A stretch of 64,000 nt of DNA, from positions 310,001 to 374,000 of the forward strand of contig NZ_JAGIOR010000004.1 in NCBI RefSeq assembly GCF_017876795.1, given 5' to 3'. The translations under genes and the position numbers were made by a program. Under the pieces are notes generated by a model, which ran no database searches, had not been told where the DNA came from, and saw only the letters and a list, made by a program, of their open reading frames with translations. This document shows, in pieces, positions 16,659 to 25,297 of the stretch (positions are counted from its first letter, which is position 1; each line of letters starts with the position of its first letter). Origin of the DNA: Rhizobium leguminosarum. GTDB lineage: Bacteria > Pseudomonadota > Alphaproteobacteria > Rhizobiales > Rhizobiaceae.

Positions 16659-17522
16659 ATGGCAGAGAAAAATGTTTATCAGGTAGCGGACTGGAATGGC
16701 CAGAGCGGGGAGCGCTGGGTCGCGTACCAGGCCCGGCTCGATGCCATGATGGCGATGTTCGGCCAGGCCGCGATCGAAGCCGCCGCGCCGGCCACGGGCG
16801 AACGCGTGCTGGACGTCGGCTGCGGCGCGGGGGCGCCGAGTCTGGCTCTGGCCGCCCGCGTCGGCGCGGGGGGCCAAGTGCTGGGCGTGGACATATCCGA
16901 ACCGCTGATCGGCCGAGCGCGCGCGCTTGCGCCACAGGATACGCCGGCCCTGTTCCAGGTGGCCGACGCCAGCAGCGCCGAGCTGCCCGAGGGCGCGTTC
17001 GACATCCTGTTCTCGCGCTTCGGAGTGATGTTTTTTGACGATCCTACAGCGGCGTTCGCTCATATGCGGCGTGCGCTCAAGCCGGGCGGGCGGGTCGCTT
17101 TCGTCTGCTGGCGCGGCATGGCCGAGAACGATTGGGTCCGCCTGCCGATGGGCGCGATCAAGGGCATCGTCCCGCCGACCGCGCCGCCCGATCCCGAAGC
17201 GCCTGGCCCATTCTCGTTCGGCGACCGGGGGCGGGTGGCGCGTATTTTAACGGTTGCTGGCTTCACCGATATCGCTATCGCGCCATTCAATGCTTCCATC
17301 CCGTTCGGCGAGGGAGGGACGCGGGACGCGGCGATCGACGACGCGGTGAAGATGACACTCGAGGTCGGCCCGCTGTCGCGCGCTCTCGCTGATCAGCCCG
17401 ACGACATCCGCGCCCGCGCCTCGGCCGCGGTTCGTGCCGCCTTCGCGGGCTGCCCCGGTGAGCGGTCGGTGATGATCGACGGCGCGGCGTGGATCGTCAC
17501 GGCGCGCAATCCGGCAAGCTGA
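16659..17522 (+). CDS. Class I SAM-dependent methyltransferase
   Basis: 287-residue soluble methyltransferase. Motif I, the SAM-binding loop, is RVLDVGCGAGAPSLALA (about residues 48-64). An acidic residue follows in LGVDIS and motif IV-like FDILFSRFGVMFF near 112. It is most like ubiquinone/sarcosine-type or generic class I enzymes; substrate unknown. It follows the TetR gene after 33 bp with AAGGAT as ribosome-binding site, so the two are probably co-transcribed. It is cargo of the Tn3-type element, which suggests detoxification or modification of a small molecule sensed by the TetR protein. Confidence 0.85.
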   Translation: MAEKNVYQVADWNGQSGERWVAYQARLDAMMAMFGQAAIEAAAPATGERVLDVGCGAGAPSLALAARVGAGGQVLGVDISEPLIGRARALAPQDTPALFQVADASSAELPEGAFDILFSRFGVMFFDDPTAAFAHMRRALKPGGRVAFVCWRGMAENDWVRLPMGAIKGIVPPTAPPDPEAPGPFSFGDRGRVARILTVAGFTDIAIAPFNASIPFGEGGTRDAAIDDAVKMTLEVGPLSRALADQPDDIRARASAAVRAAFAGCPGERSVMIDGAAWIVTARNPAS

Positions 17523-17625
17523 CAGGGATTGACAGGGGGAGACGCCCCGTCTCGATGGCTCGGCATCGGCCGTGACGCGATCGTCACCGCTTGCGGCCGG
17601 AACGTAGAGGAGGTAGGGCGGCGGG

Positions 17626-17778
17626 CTTTTGTCCCAGCTCGCACCGCTGCCATTAATTTATATCGCGCTCATCGGCGACTACCTCTGGAACGAAATTAAC
17701 CGCCCCCTCGAACGATTCAGGACAATCCGCGCTAACCACTTCAATCCAAACAAGTCAATTTCCCTTAGCGGGTATTAG
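17626..17778 (+). pseudogene. 3' remnant of a Tn3-family transposase gene (right end)
   Basis: Plus-strand reading LLSQLAPLP, IALIGDYLWNEI, RPLERFRTIRANHFNP parallels the left-end remnant in inverted orientation, with several substitutions and a shifted stop (TAG at 17776-17778). The two copies differ more than recent duplicates would. Confidence 0.7.
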
Positions 17779-17801
17779 TGCAGAAATGCCCACAGGGCCC
17801 C
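17764..17801 (-). repeat. Right 38-bp Tn3-type terminal inverted repeat
   Basis: On the minus strand it reads GGGGCCCTGTGGGCATTTCT at the outer end and CCCGCTAAG at the inner end, matching the left repeat apart from a few bases. Confidence 0.85.
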
Positions 17802-17807
17802 TAGAAA
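17802..17807. repeat. Right copy of 6-bp target-site duplication
   Basis: TAGAAA immediately after the CCCC end, identical to 14477-14482. Confidence 0.8.
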
Positions 17808-17810
17808 TGC

Positions 17811-17840
17811 AAAGGGCGCGGCTCGAACCGCGCCCTTTTT
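17811..17840. terminator. Bidirectional intrinsic terminator, originally for the cyd operon
   Basis: AAAGGGCGCGG / CCGCGCCCTTT, an 11-bp stem with 6-nt loop, A-run before and T-run after, so it can stop transcripts from both sides. Removing the Tn3-type element puts it about 10 bp after the cydX stop. It also follows the convergent oxidoreductase gene ending at 17847. Confidence 0.8.
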
Positions 17841-17846
17841 ATTGCA

Positions 17847-19850
17847 TCAGCCTTCCAGCCATTTCACCTGATCGGGTGTCAGCTTGATGTCGAGCGCCGA
17901 AAGACTGTCTTCCAGTTCGGCGACGGTGCGCGGCCCGATCAGCGGAATGACCGGGAAGGGCTGGGCGATCACATAGGCAAGCGCAATGTGGATCGGATTG
18001 CGGCCGAGTTTGTTGGCCAGTTCGATGGCGCGGTCGCGGCGACCGAAATTCCGCTCGGAATACCACACCCGCACGACTTCTTCATCGTCTCGCTTGTCGC
18101 GGCCCGCACGATCGGTAAAGAAGCCGCGGCCCTGGCTCGACCAGGCAAAGTTCGGGATCTGCTTGTCGTTCAGCCATTTCTTCCAATCGTCATCGGAGGC
18201 GGCGACGCAGCCGGCCCAGATCGGATCGAGCATCTCGGCGAGCGAGAAGTTGTTGGAAAGCGCCGCCGGCGCCGCCTTGCCAGTCTTTTCGGCATAGGCG
18301 ATCGCCTCGTCGAAACGCGCCCGCGTCCAGTTCGAGCCGCCGAAGATGCCACGGATGCGGCCGCGTTTGACCTCGGCATCCATGGCATCGACGAATTCGC
18401 CGACTGGCACGTCGGTATTGTCGCGATGCATGAAGTAGATGTCGACATAGTCGGTCTTCAGCCGGGCGAGAGACTGGTCGAGCTGTTTTGCGATCATATC
18501 GGGATAGCAGAGCGGCGAATGCGCGCCTTTGCCGATCAGCACGATCTCCTCGCGCGGCACTTTGCGGCTCGTGTGCCAGTCGCCGAAGATCGCTTCCGTC
18601 TTGCCGGCCCCGTAGACATAGGCGGTATCGAAGACATTGCCGCCGGCCTCATAGAAGGCGTCGAGCGTCAGCGAGGCGGCGGCGAAGTTCGGGAAGAACT
18701 CGAAGCCGAGTGTGACAACCGAGGCCGGCTTGGAAATGCCGGGTATCTGGCGCCGCGGAATGCTGCTGCCGCGCGTTACCGCGCCGCCGGCAATGTTGGT
18801 CGTGCGTTTCGCCGCTTTCTCGACCCCATATTCGAGGCCGACAGAGGCGCGCCACTGGTCGAGCACGCGCAGGTTTCCGATCGAATCCGCCCAGCTCATG
18901 CCGGGTGAACTGAATTCGGTTCTGCCGGCCCGGATGGCATCACCCGCCGCATCCGCCTCGAAGGAATAGAGCCAACGGTCTTCTTTGATTTCGACGGTTT
19001 CCTGTTTGCCGCCCCTGAAGATCTCGATCTTGCCGACGCCGCCCTTATGGCCCGAGGCGAACCAGAAGTCGGCGACTTCGATCCGGCCCTCGGAGCCGAT
19101 GATGCGCAAGACGTTATCCTGCTGCGCCATGATCGAGCAGGAGACTTCGGCAATGATCTCGTTCGGGAATTTGAGCACGGCGGACGCCCATTCATCGACG
19201 CCGCTCTCGCCGAGATGGGCAACGCCCGAAACCTTCTCCGGTTCGAGGAAGACCTTGCCCTCTGCAGCGCCAGCAATCAGCCTCGCCATCGAGACTGGAT
19301 AGCCGCCGACATCGAGAATGCCGCCGCCGGCGGTATCGTTGGCGAAAAGCCGGTGTTCCGGCTTATAGCTGCCCATGTTGAAGCCGAAGCTCGAGCGGAT
19401 GATGCGGACAGTGCCGATGACGCCGCTCTTGATGAGTTCGATCAGCTTTTCTGTCTGCGGATGCACGCGGTACATAAAGGCTTCGCCGGCAAAGACGCCT
19501 GCTTTTTTCGCTTCGTAATAAACGGCTTCGGCATCATAGGCCGAAAGTGCGATCGGCTTCTCGACGAGGATATGTTTGCCGGCGCGCGCGGCCTTGATCG
19601 CCCATTCGGCATGGCCGGTGTGGGGCACGGAGATATAGACGGCATCAACCTCGGGGTCGGAAAGCAGGACCTCATAACCATTGACGATGCGGGCGCCGGG
19701 GAAGTTTTCTGCAAGTCCCGGCTTGGATGGATTGCGGGTGGCGATCGCCACCAATTTACCGGTGCGCGAATGGGCGACGCCGTCGGCAAAGGTGCGGGCG
19801 ATGGTGCCGGGGCCGATGATGCCCCAGCGGATCGGTTGATCGGAAGTCAT
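17847..19850 (-). CDS. Fused Gfo/Idh/MocA oxidoreductase - aldo/keto reductase
   Basis: 667-residue two-enzyme fusion. Residues 1-~345 are a Gfo/Idh/MocA dehydrogenase: nucleotide loop GIIGPGTIARTFADG near residue 10 and the EKPIALS catalytic Lys motif near residue 97. From ~385 to the end is an aldo/keto reductase with GGNVFDTAYVYGAG (catalytic Asp and Tyr), the Lys in VLIGKGAH and a His in YFMHRDNTD. Both halves look complete. The linker (~345-385) is basic. The fusion suggests two consecutive NAD(P)-dependent steps on one sugar. It is the last gene after the ABC importer, although a RIME-like repeat lies between. AAGAGG precedes the ATG. Confidence 0.88.
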   Translation of the reverse strand: MTSDQPIRWGIIGPGTIARTFADGVAHSRTGKLVAIATRNPSKPGLAENFPGARIVNGYEVLLSDPEVDAVYISVPHTGHAEWAIKAARAGKHILVEKPIALSAYDAEAVYYEAKKAGVFAGEAFMYRVHPQTEKLIELIKSGVIGTVRIIRSSFGFNMGSYKPEHRLFANDTAGGGILDVGGYPVSMARLIAGAAEGKVFLEPEKVSGVAHLGESGVDEWASAVLKFPNEIIAEVSCSIMAQQDNVLRIIGSEGRIEVADFWFASGHKGGVGKIEIFRGGKQETVEIKEDRWLYSFEADAAGDAIRAGRTEFSSPGMSWADSIGNLRVLDQWRASVGLEYGVEKAAKRTTNIAGGAVTRGSSIPRRQIPGISKPASVVTLGFEFFPNFAAASLTLDAFYEAGGNVFDTAYVYGAGKTEAIFGDWHTSRKVPREEIVLIGKGAHSPLCYPDMIAKQLDQSLARLKTDYVDIYFMHRDNTDVPVGEFVDAMDAEVKRGRIRGIFGGSNWTRARFDEAIAYAEKTGKAAPAALSNNFSLAEMLDPIWAGCVAASDDDWKKWLNDKQIPNFAWSSQGRGFFTDRAGRDKRDDEEVVRVWYSERNFGRRDRAIELANKLGRNPIHIALAYVIAQPFPVIPLIGPRTVAELEDSLSALDIKLTPDQVKWLEG

Positions 19851-19888
19851 GGAAACCTCTTTCGTCTTTCTGCCTTGGGATTGCGCCT

Positions 19889-20001
19889 AGAGCATGATGC
19901 CGAAAAGGGTGAGCGGTTTTCGGACGACATCACGATCTAACTATTTAATTTAGAACAGGATTCAGATTTTAGGCCGGGTCGGCCTAAAATCATCCTGTTC
20001 T
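19889..20001. repeat. RIME-like intergenic repeat, copy 1
   Basis: About 113 bp made of two consecutive large palindromes joined by an AT-rich linker (CTAACTATTTAATTTA). A nearly identical copy lies at 35605-35718 in the same orientation. The composition matches Rhizobium-specific intergenic mosaic elements. Its right edge (TTCTA on the plus strand) supplies the TAG stop of the ATPase gene. Confidence 0.75.
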
Positions 20002-21082
20002 AGCGAAGCCGTTTGCCGGCCCCGTCGAAAAGGAACGTGCGGCTGGCGGGAAGGCCGACCGTCAACGTCTCGCGATTGCCGGCGACGCGCGATTCCGGCC
20101 GCTCGATGATCAGCTGCTCGGACCCGATCGCGGCATAGATGTAGCTCGTATTGCCGAGATGTTCGGCCACGTCGATGGCGACGGTGAGATCGGCATCGCC
20201 CATGCCCGCATCGACGAAATGTTCGGGACGGATACCAAGCGTCACCTTCGCACCCGCTTCGATCGGATCGGCGACGGGCAGCGGCAGGCGCATGTTGGTG
20301 TCGCTTTCCAGCGCGATCACCGCCCTGCCCGGCTGCGTCTCGACGACCACGGCCTTCAGGAAATTCATCTTCGGCGATCCGACGAAGCCGGCGACGAACT
20401 GGTTGGCGGGATCGTCGTAGAGATCGAGCGGTGCGCCGATCTGCTCGATATTGCCGGCGCGCAGCACGACGATCCTGTCGGCGAGCGTCATCGCCTCCGT
20501 CTGGTCGTGGGTGACGTAGATCATCGTCGTGCCGAGTTTCTTGTGCAGCCTGGAAATCTCGACACGCATTTGCACGCGCAGTTCGGCATCGAGGTTTGAC
20601 AAGGGCTCGTCGAACAGGAACACCTCCGGTTCGCGGACGATGGCGCGGCCGATCGCGACGCGCTGGCGCTGACCGCCGGAAAGCTGCTTCGGTCGCCGCT
20701 TCATCAGCTCGGTGATCTGCAGGATCTCGGCGACGTGGCTCACGCGCCGCTCGCTATCGGCCTTCGGATTGCCGTTCATCCGCAGGCCGAAGCTCAAGTT
20801 TTCCTCGACGGTCAGGTGCGGATAGAGCGCATAGGACTGGAAGACCATGGCGATGCCGCGATCGGCGGGCTCGACGTCGTTGACGACCCTGCCACCGATC
20901 TGAAGCTTGCCTGAGGTGATGTCCTCGAGGCCGGCGATCATCCGCAGCAGCGTGGATTTGCCGCAGCCGGACGGGCCGACGAAGACGACGAATTCGCCGT
21001 CCTTGACCTCCAGATTGGCGCCATGGATGATCTCAAAGCCGCCGAAGCGCTTGACGATATTGCTGAGTGAAAGCTCTGCCAT
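20000..21082 (-). CDS. Sugar ABC transporter ATP-binding protein, UgpC/MalK type
   Basis: 360-residue ATPase of a carbohydrate importer. Walker A GPSGCGKST, signature LSGGQRQRVAIGRA, Walker B VFLFDEPLSNLDAE and the switch His in VTHDQTEAMT are all present. A C-terminal OB-type regulatory domain follows (about 235-360, with GIRPEHF). The TAG stop lies inside a RIME-like repeat. It is fourth in the operon after a binding protein and two permeases. The UgpC/MalK group is shared by many sugar systems, so the substrate cannot be named. Confidence 0.92.
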   Translation of the reverse strand: MAELSLSNIVKRFGGFEIIHGANLEVKDGEFVVFVGPSGCGKSTLLRMIAGLEDITSGKLQIGGRVVNDVEPADRGIAMVFQSYALYPHLTVEENLSFGLRMNGNPKADSERRVSHVAEILQITELMKRRPKQLSGGQRQRVAIGRAIVREPEVFLFDEPLSNLDAELRVQMRVEISRLHKKLGTTMIYVTHDQTEAMTLADRIVVLRAGNIEQIGAPLDLYDDPANQFVAGFVGSPKMNFLKAVVVETQPGRAVIALESDTNMRLPLPVADPIEAGAKVTLGIRPEHFVDAGMGDADLTVAIDVAEHLGNTSYIYAAIGSEQLIIERPESRVAGNRETLTVGLPASRTFLFDGAGKRLR

Positions 21083-21094
21083 GCAGCTCCCCGT

Positions 21095-21931
21095 TTACTT
21101 GATTGCGCCGGCCGCGATGCCGGCGATGAAATGGCGCTGGAGAGCCACGAAGATGACGAGGATCGGCGCCGTTAGCAGCACCGCTCCAGCCATGATGCCG
21201 CCCCAGGAGACCTTGGTGAGGCCGATCAGCGTTCCCAATGCCACCGGCGCAGTCATCATTCCCGGTCTGGAATTGATGAGGAGCGGCCAGAGGTAGTTGT
21301 TCCACGAGGCGAGAAAGAGGATGATCGCCAGTGCCGCCATGGTCGGGCGCGCCAGCGGCAGGGCGATGCGCAGGAAGATCTGCCATTCCTTGACGCCCTC
21401 GACGCGGGCCGCATCGAAAAGCTCGCCCGGCATCATCGAGAAGGGTTGCCGCATGAACAGCACGCCGAGCGAGTTGAATAGTGGCGGCACGATCAGCGCC
21501 ACCCAGGTGTTGGCGAGCCGGAATTCGCGCGCAACCATGATGAATTGCGGAATGACCACTACGGAGAAAGGCAGCGTGATCGTGCCGATAATGATGGCGA
21601 TGACGATGGAGCGGCCGACGAAACGGTAACGCGCCAGCGCCCAACCGGCCATCGAGGTCAGCATCACCGACAGGAAAGTATAGATGAGCGCAACGCCGAC
21701 GGAGATCACCATGGCGCCGACGAAATCGGTATCGGCCTGCAGGTTCTTGAAATTCTCGATGAAGTTGGTGGATGGCCAGAGCACGATGTCGGGGCTGAAG
21801 ATGCCGTTATCGGGCATTGTGGAGAAGACGAACATCATCCAGAGCGGAAACAGCCAGATCACCGCAAGCGGCGCCAGTGCGGCGTGCAGCGCGATCCGGC
21901 GCATGAGAAGGGATTGCGACCTGGATTTCAT
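21095..21931 (-). CDS. Carbohydrate ABC transporter permease (MalG/UgpE type)
   Basis: 278-residue permease with six predicted helices, starting with a short basic segment and a helix at about 18-38. The EAA loop is ELFDAARVEGVKEWQIFLRIALP. The start overlaps the stop of the upstream permease by 4 bp, indicating coupling. It belongs to the AraC-flanked importer that reads toward the fused dehydrogenase gene. Confidence 0.92.
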   Translation of the reverse strand: MKSRSQSLLMRRIALHAALAPLAVIWLFPLWMMFVFSTMPDNGIFSPDIVLWPSTNFIENFKNLQADTDFVGAMVISVGVALIYTFLSVMLTSMAGWALARYRFVGRSIVIAIIIGTITLPFSVVVIPQFIMVAREFRLANTWVALIVPPLFNSLGVLFMRQPFSMMPGELFDAARVEGVKEWQIFLRIALPLARPTMAALAIILFLASWNNYLWPLLINSRPGMMTAPVALGTLIGLTKVSWGGIMAGAVLLTAPILVIFVALQRHFIAGIAAGAIK

Positions 21932-22791
21932 TTCGGATCCCTCCCGACCCAGAGATTGAGAAGCGAGATGACCACGGCTAGGGCCGCCATCGTATAGGCG
22001 ATCGCCGAGGCATAGCCGAAGTTCAGCGAGGTAAAGCCCTGGCGGTAGAGCAACAGGCCAAGGGTCTCCGTGCCGCCGCCAGGACCACCGCGATTGGTAA
22101 TCAGGAAGGGCTCGGCGAAGAGCTGCATGGTGCCGATCACCGAGAGCACCACACAGAAGAGGATGATCGGTTTGAGAAGCGGCAGGGTGATATGAAAGAA
22201 CTGCTGTACCTTGCTCACCCGGTCGAGTGTCGCTGCCTCGTAGACATCGTCGGGAATCGACTGCAGGCCGGCAAGGATGATGATGGCGTTATAGCCGGCC
22301 CAGCGCCATGTGACGGCGAGGATGATCAGCGCCATGGCGGCATTGGCATTGTCGAACCAGGACACTGGGCTGAGGCCGACGGCGGAGATCAGCTTGTTGA
22401 TGATGCCGAAATCGAGGCTGAACATCAGCCGGAATACCGCTGCATAGGCGACCTCGCCGACGACGACGGGCGCAAAGAAAGCGAAGCGGAAGAGCGGGCG
22501 CGCTTTCAAAAGCGGCGAATTGAGCATCACGGCCATGACTGTCGCAAGGCCGATCATGACCGGCACCTGGATCACCAGGATAATCAGCGTGTTATAAAGG
22601 GCGTTGTAAAAGGCCGGGTCGTAGAACAGCCGCCCCCAATTGGCCTGGAAACTGTATTTCCACGGGTTGATGCGGGTGTTCTGAAAGGAAATCAGGAACG
22701 AATTGATGATCGGCCAGACCCAGAAGGTGGCAAAGACCAGCAGATAGGGTGCAAGGAACGCATAGGCGCTCCGGGTTCTGAACGGCATCAA
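21928..22791 (-). CDS. Carbohydrate ABC transporter permease (MalF/UgpA type)
   Basis: 287-residue permease with six helices. The EAA loop is DVYEAATLDRVSKVQQFFHITLPLLKP. The start at 22791 gives a usual N-terminus (MMPFRTRSAYAFLAPYLL). It is preceded by a GC-rich hairpin that separates it from the binding-protein gene, and overlaps the next permease gene by 4 bp. Confidence 0.92.
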   Translation of the reverse strand: MMPFRTRSAYAFLAPYLLVFATFWVWPIINSFLISFQNTRINPWKYSFQANWGRLFYDPAFYNALYNTLIILVIQVPVMIGLATVMAVMLNSPLLKARPLFRFAFFAPVVVGEVAYAAVFRLMFSLDFGIINKLISAVGLSPVSWFDNANAAMALIILAVTWRWAGYNAIIILAGLQSIPDDVYEAATLDRVSKVQQFFHITLPLLKPIILFCVVLSVIGTMQLFAEPFLITNRGGPGGGTETLGLLLYRQGFTSLNFGYASAIAYTMAALAVVISLLNLWVGRDPK

Positions 22792-22840
22792 GCCTCCTCC
22801 TCACGAACGAATGACCGGCCGCCTTGCAAGCCGGGAGAAA

Positions 22841-22862
22841 GCCGGGCGCCGAAGCGCCCGGC
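22841..22862 (-). other. GC-rich intergenic hairpin between binding-protein and permease genes
   Basis: Perfect GCCGGGCGC / GCGCCCGGC stem with CGAA loop, about 9 nt after the binding-protein stop. No T-run, so it is more likely an mRNA-stabilising or attenuating element than a full terminator. Confidence 0.75.
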
Positions 22863-22870
22863 ATCGTCAT

Positions 22871-24145
22871 TCATTGTGCCACTGGAAGCCCGGTCGCCGA
22901 AGCGATCTGCTTGGCGGCATCGTCGAGGGCTGCCTTCGCATCGGGATAACCGCCAGCGAAGAATTTCGTCTGCGTTGCCTTGAAGATCGCTTCGGCATCG
23001 CTCTGGAAAGCGGTGCCGCGGCTCGGCACGATCTTCGGCAGCGTCGCCAGGATATCGGCCCAGACTTTCTGGCCGCCCCAATAGGGCTGAGGTTCGCTGA
23101 TGAAGGGGTCCTTTTCAGCTGAAAGCAGCGATGGCACCAGGCCGAATTCCTTCAGCATGGTGATCTGGCCCTCATTCGTGCCAAGGGCGTAGTTGACGAA
23201 TTTCCAGGCTGCTTCCTTGTTTGCCGAGGTCGCCGAAATGGCGAGCGACGAACCGCCGAGATTGGCCGCATGCGGGCCGTCGGCCGTCAGGCTCGGCATC
23301 TTGTAGACGCCCCACTTGCCCTTGAGATCGGGAGAGGTCGAGCGCACGGTGCCCTCATACCAGCCGCCATACAACTGGCTTGCGGACTTGCCCGCGGTAT
23401 TGGCCTGGATCTTTTCGTCCCAGTTGGCCGCCGTCAACGTGCCGGCGTCCTTCATTTCCTTCACCTTCTGAAGCGAGGCGACGCAGGCCGGCTGGTTGAT
23501 GGTGATATTCTGACCGTCGGTCGAGTAATAGCCGCAGCCCTGTTCGTTGGCGATCATGCGAAACCATTCGCTGTCGCCATTGAAATCCGCCTGCGCCATG
23601 ACGACGCCGGGATTGGCGGCGGAAATCTTCTTGCCGGCGGCGATGAAATCGTCCCAGGTGCTGATCGTGCTTGGATCGACGCCCGCCTTTTCGTAGAGAT
23701 CGCGGCGGTAGAAGACGGCGACAGGACCAGAATCCCACGGCATTGCGTAGGCGACATCGCCGACTTCGAGCTCGGTGCGCTTGAAGTCAGGGAATTTCGC
23801 CTGGATATCGGGGGTGTAGCCGAGCTCCTTCAGATTGGCGAAGCAATCCGGGAAACGGCTCCAGAAGATTTCAGCCTCGAAATTTTCGATGCTGACGATG
23901 TCAGGCAGGCCGTCGCCGCCGGCTGCACAGGCAGCGAGCGTCTTGTCGAAAACCTGGCTGTTTCCAAGGTCCTCGACGGTGACCTTGATATCGGGGAACT
24001 GTTTGTTGAAGCCTGGAAGCGTGGACTTCAATGCCGACGCGGCGACATTCCAGCTCCAGATGGTGAGATTGGCCGACTGCGCGAATGCGGAGCCGGAAGC
24101 AAGCAATGCTACAGCTGCGGTGGCAGCCAGAAGTTTGAAGCGCAT
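22871..24145 (-). CDS. Extracellular solute-binding protein of a carbohydrate ABC transporter
   Basis: 424-residue periplasmic binding protein (family 1). The signal peptide MRFKLLAATAAVALLASGSAFA ends near residue 22. It is first in the operon, 86 bp from the divergent AraC-type activator. Contains the usual aromatic-rich binding segments (YAMPWDSGPVAVFY and GGWYEGTVRS). Ligand not identifiable; the linked Gfo/Idh/MocA-AKR fusion suggests a polyol or sugar. Confidence 0.92.
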   Translation of the reverse strand: MRFKLLAATAAVALLASGSAFAQSANLTIWSWNVAASALKSTLPGFNKQFPDIKVTVEDLGNSQVFDKTLAACAAGGDGLPDIVSIENFEAEIFWSRFPDCFANLKELGYTPDIQAKFPDFKRTELEVGDVAYAMPWDSGPVAVFYRRDLYEKAGVDPSTISTWDDFIAAGKKISAANPGVVMAQADFNGDSEWFRMIANEQGCGYYSTDGQNITINQPACVASLQKVKEMKDAGTLTAANWDEKIQANTAGKSASQLYGGWYEGTVRSTSPDLKGKWGVYKMPSLTADGPHAANLGGSSLAISATSANKEAAWKFVNYALGTNEGQITMLKEFGLVPSLLSAEKDPFISEPQPYWGGQKVWADILATLPKIVPSRGTAFQSDAEAIFKATQTKFFAGGYPDAKAALDDAAKQIASATGLPVAQ

Positions 24146-24231
24146 TGAAAATCCTCCCTTTTCAATTGCCGTCCTTTCACGAACCCGGTTAAACTAACTG
24201 TCAGGGAGCTGCTGTCTCCTAAAAAGGGAAT

Positions 24232-25149
24232 ATGAATTTGGCGGAAAGTAAGGTCGGCGTGCGTGCAATCTATCAGCCCGGAGCGAGCAGCATCGAGGGT
24301 TCGCCGACGGCGCTGCAAATGTTTCATGCCCATCCGCCGGTGATGGCCATGCCCCACTGGCACGCGCAGGTCGAGGTCAACTACGTGATTCGCGGAAGCG
24401 TGCACTATCGCATGAGCGACCACGAATTCCGGCTGAACGCCGGTGAAATGTGTCTCTTCTGGGGTGGGCAGCCGCATCAGATGGACGAATCCTCCGATGA
24501 TTCGCTCTATGCCGGCGCGCATCTGCCGCTCGTCTATTTCTTCCGGCTGCGCCTGCCGATCAGCATTTCCAGTCGGCTGATGAAGGGCGAGACACTGCTG
24601 ACTTCGGCAACGGATGCCGCAGACGTCGACAACTTCGCCCGCTGGTTCCGTTATGCCAACTCAGGCAATCCCGCCAAGGCCCAGCATGCCGTCGACGAAC
24701 TGCTGTTGCGCATCGAGCGCATCGCGCTCGAACCTTATTCGATGACGTCGCAGGCGGCCATCCATCTCGACGGCGATCATCCGCATTCGCATTCCTCGCG
24801 CAGCGTCGCCCGCATGTGCGATTTCATCGCCGCCAATTTCCTGCACGACATCGATTCGGTCGATATCGCCCGCGCTGCCGACCTGCATCCGAAATATGCG
24901 ATGAACCTGTTCAAGCGATCGACCGGCATGACGCTCAGCAAATATGTGACGCTTCTGCGGCTGTCGCGCGCCCAGGCGATGCTGATGAGCGAGGGCGCCA
25001 ACGTGCTGCAGGTGGCAATGGACAGCGGCTTCGGCTCGATCAGCGCCTTCAACAAATCCTTCCGCCACATCGCCGGCATGTCGCCATCGGACTTCCGCCG
25101 CGATATTCGGCTGGTGACGACGATCCCCGCTGGCGCCTTCCGAAACTAG
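24232..25149 (+). CDS. AraC family transcriptional regulator
   Basis: 305 residues: an N-terminal cupin-type sensing domain (about 20-110, with HPPVMAMPHWHAQVEVNYVI) and a C-terminal pair of helix-turn-helices (about 200-300: DIARAADLHPKYAMNLFKRS and VAMDSGFGSISAFNKSF). It is transcribed divergently from the carbohydrate importer, its probable target. Similar proteins respond to the imported sugar. Confidence 0.9.
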   Translation: MNLAESKVGVRAIYQPGASSIEGSPTALQMFHAHPPVMAMPHWHAQVEVNYVIRGSVHYRMSDHEFRLNAGEMCLFWGGQPHQMDESSDDSLYAGAHLPLVYFFRLRLPISISSRLMKGETLLTSATDAADVDNFARWFRYANSGNPAKAQHAVDELLLRIERIALEPYSMTSQAAIHLDGDHPHSHSSRSVARMCDFIAANFLHDIDSVDIARAADLHPKYAMNLFKRSTGMTLSKYVTLLRLSRAQAMLMSEGANVLQVAMDSGFGSISAFNKSFRHIAGMSPSDFRRDIRLVTTIPAGAFRN

Positions 25150-25173
25150 CAGCGCCTAAGGCGGCGGCAGAAT

Positions 25174-25192
25174 GCGCACATTTTCTGTGCAA
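25174..25192. promoter_or_regulatory. NtrC-like binding site 1
   Basis: GCAC-N7-GTGC (25176-25190), the core spacing of NtrC sites, about 85 bp upstream of the sigma-54 promoter and therefore at normal enhancer distance. Confidence 0.5.
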
Positions 25193-25198
25193 GTGCAT

Positions 25199-25213
25199 GC
25201 ACTATGCATTTGC
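25199..25213. promoter_or_regulatory. NtrC-like binding site 2 (weaker)
   Basis: GCAC-N7-TTGC, 7 of 8 core positions, 9 bp after site 1. Paired sites are typical of NtrC enhancers. Confidence 0.35.
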
Positions 25214-25263
25214 TATGAGGGAGAATGTCAGCGCACTCTCAATAAAATCAATGATTTATGGTT

Positions 25264-25279
25264 TGGCACGCACTTTGCT
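25264..25279 (+). promoter_or_regulatory. Sigma-54 (RpoN) promoter of the guanidine operon
   Basis: TGGCACGCACTTTGCT matches the -24/-12 consensus TGGCACG-N4-TTGCW completely, with GG and GC separated by exactly 10 nt. The start is expected near 25290, just before the riboswitch. Confidence 0.75.
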
Positions 25280-25297
25280 TCGACAGTTGCAGAGTTG

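Larger units (their letters stand above)
14483..17801. mobile_element. Non-autonomous Tn3-family element with cargo genes
   Basis: A 3319-bp element with 38-bp terminal inverted repeats in the exact Tn3 format, GGGG at the outer end and TAAG at the inner end (14483-14520 and 17764-17801). The two repeats differ at only a few positions. Inward of each end is an inverted copy of the last ~45-70 codons of a Tn3-type transposase gene, so similarity between the ends extends about 165 bp. No intact transposase or resolvase is present. This recalls TIME-type mosaic elements, where two miniature Tn3-derived ends mobilise what lies between. Cargo: a FAD oxidoreductase, a TetR regulator and a methyltransferase. 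A TAGAAA duplication flanks it. Confidence 0.85.
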
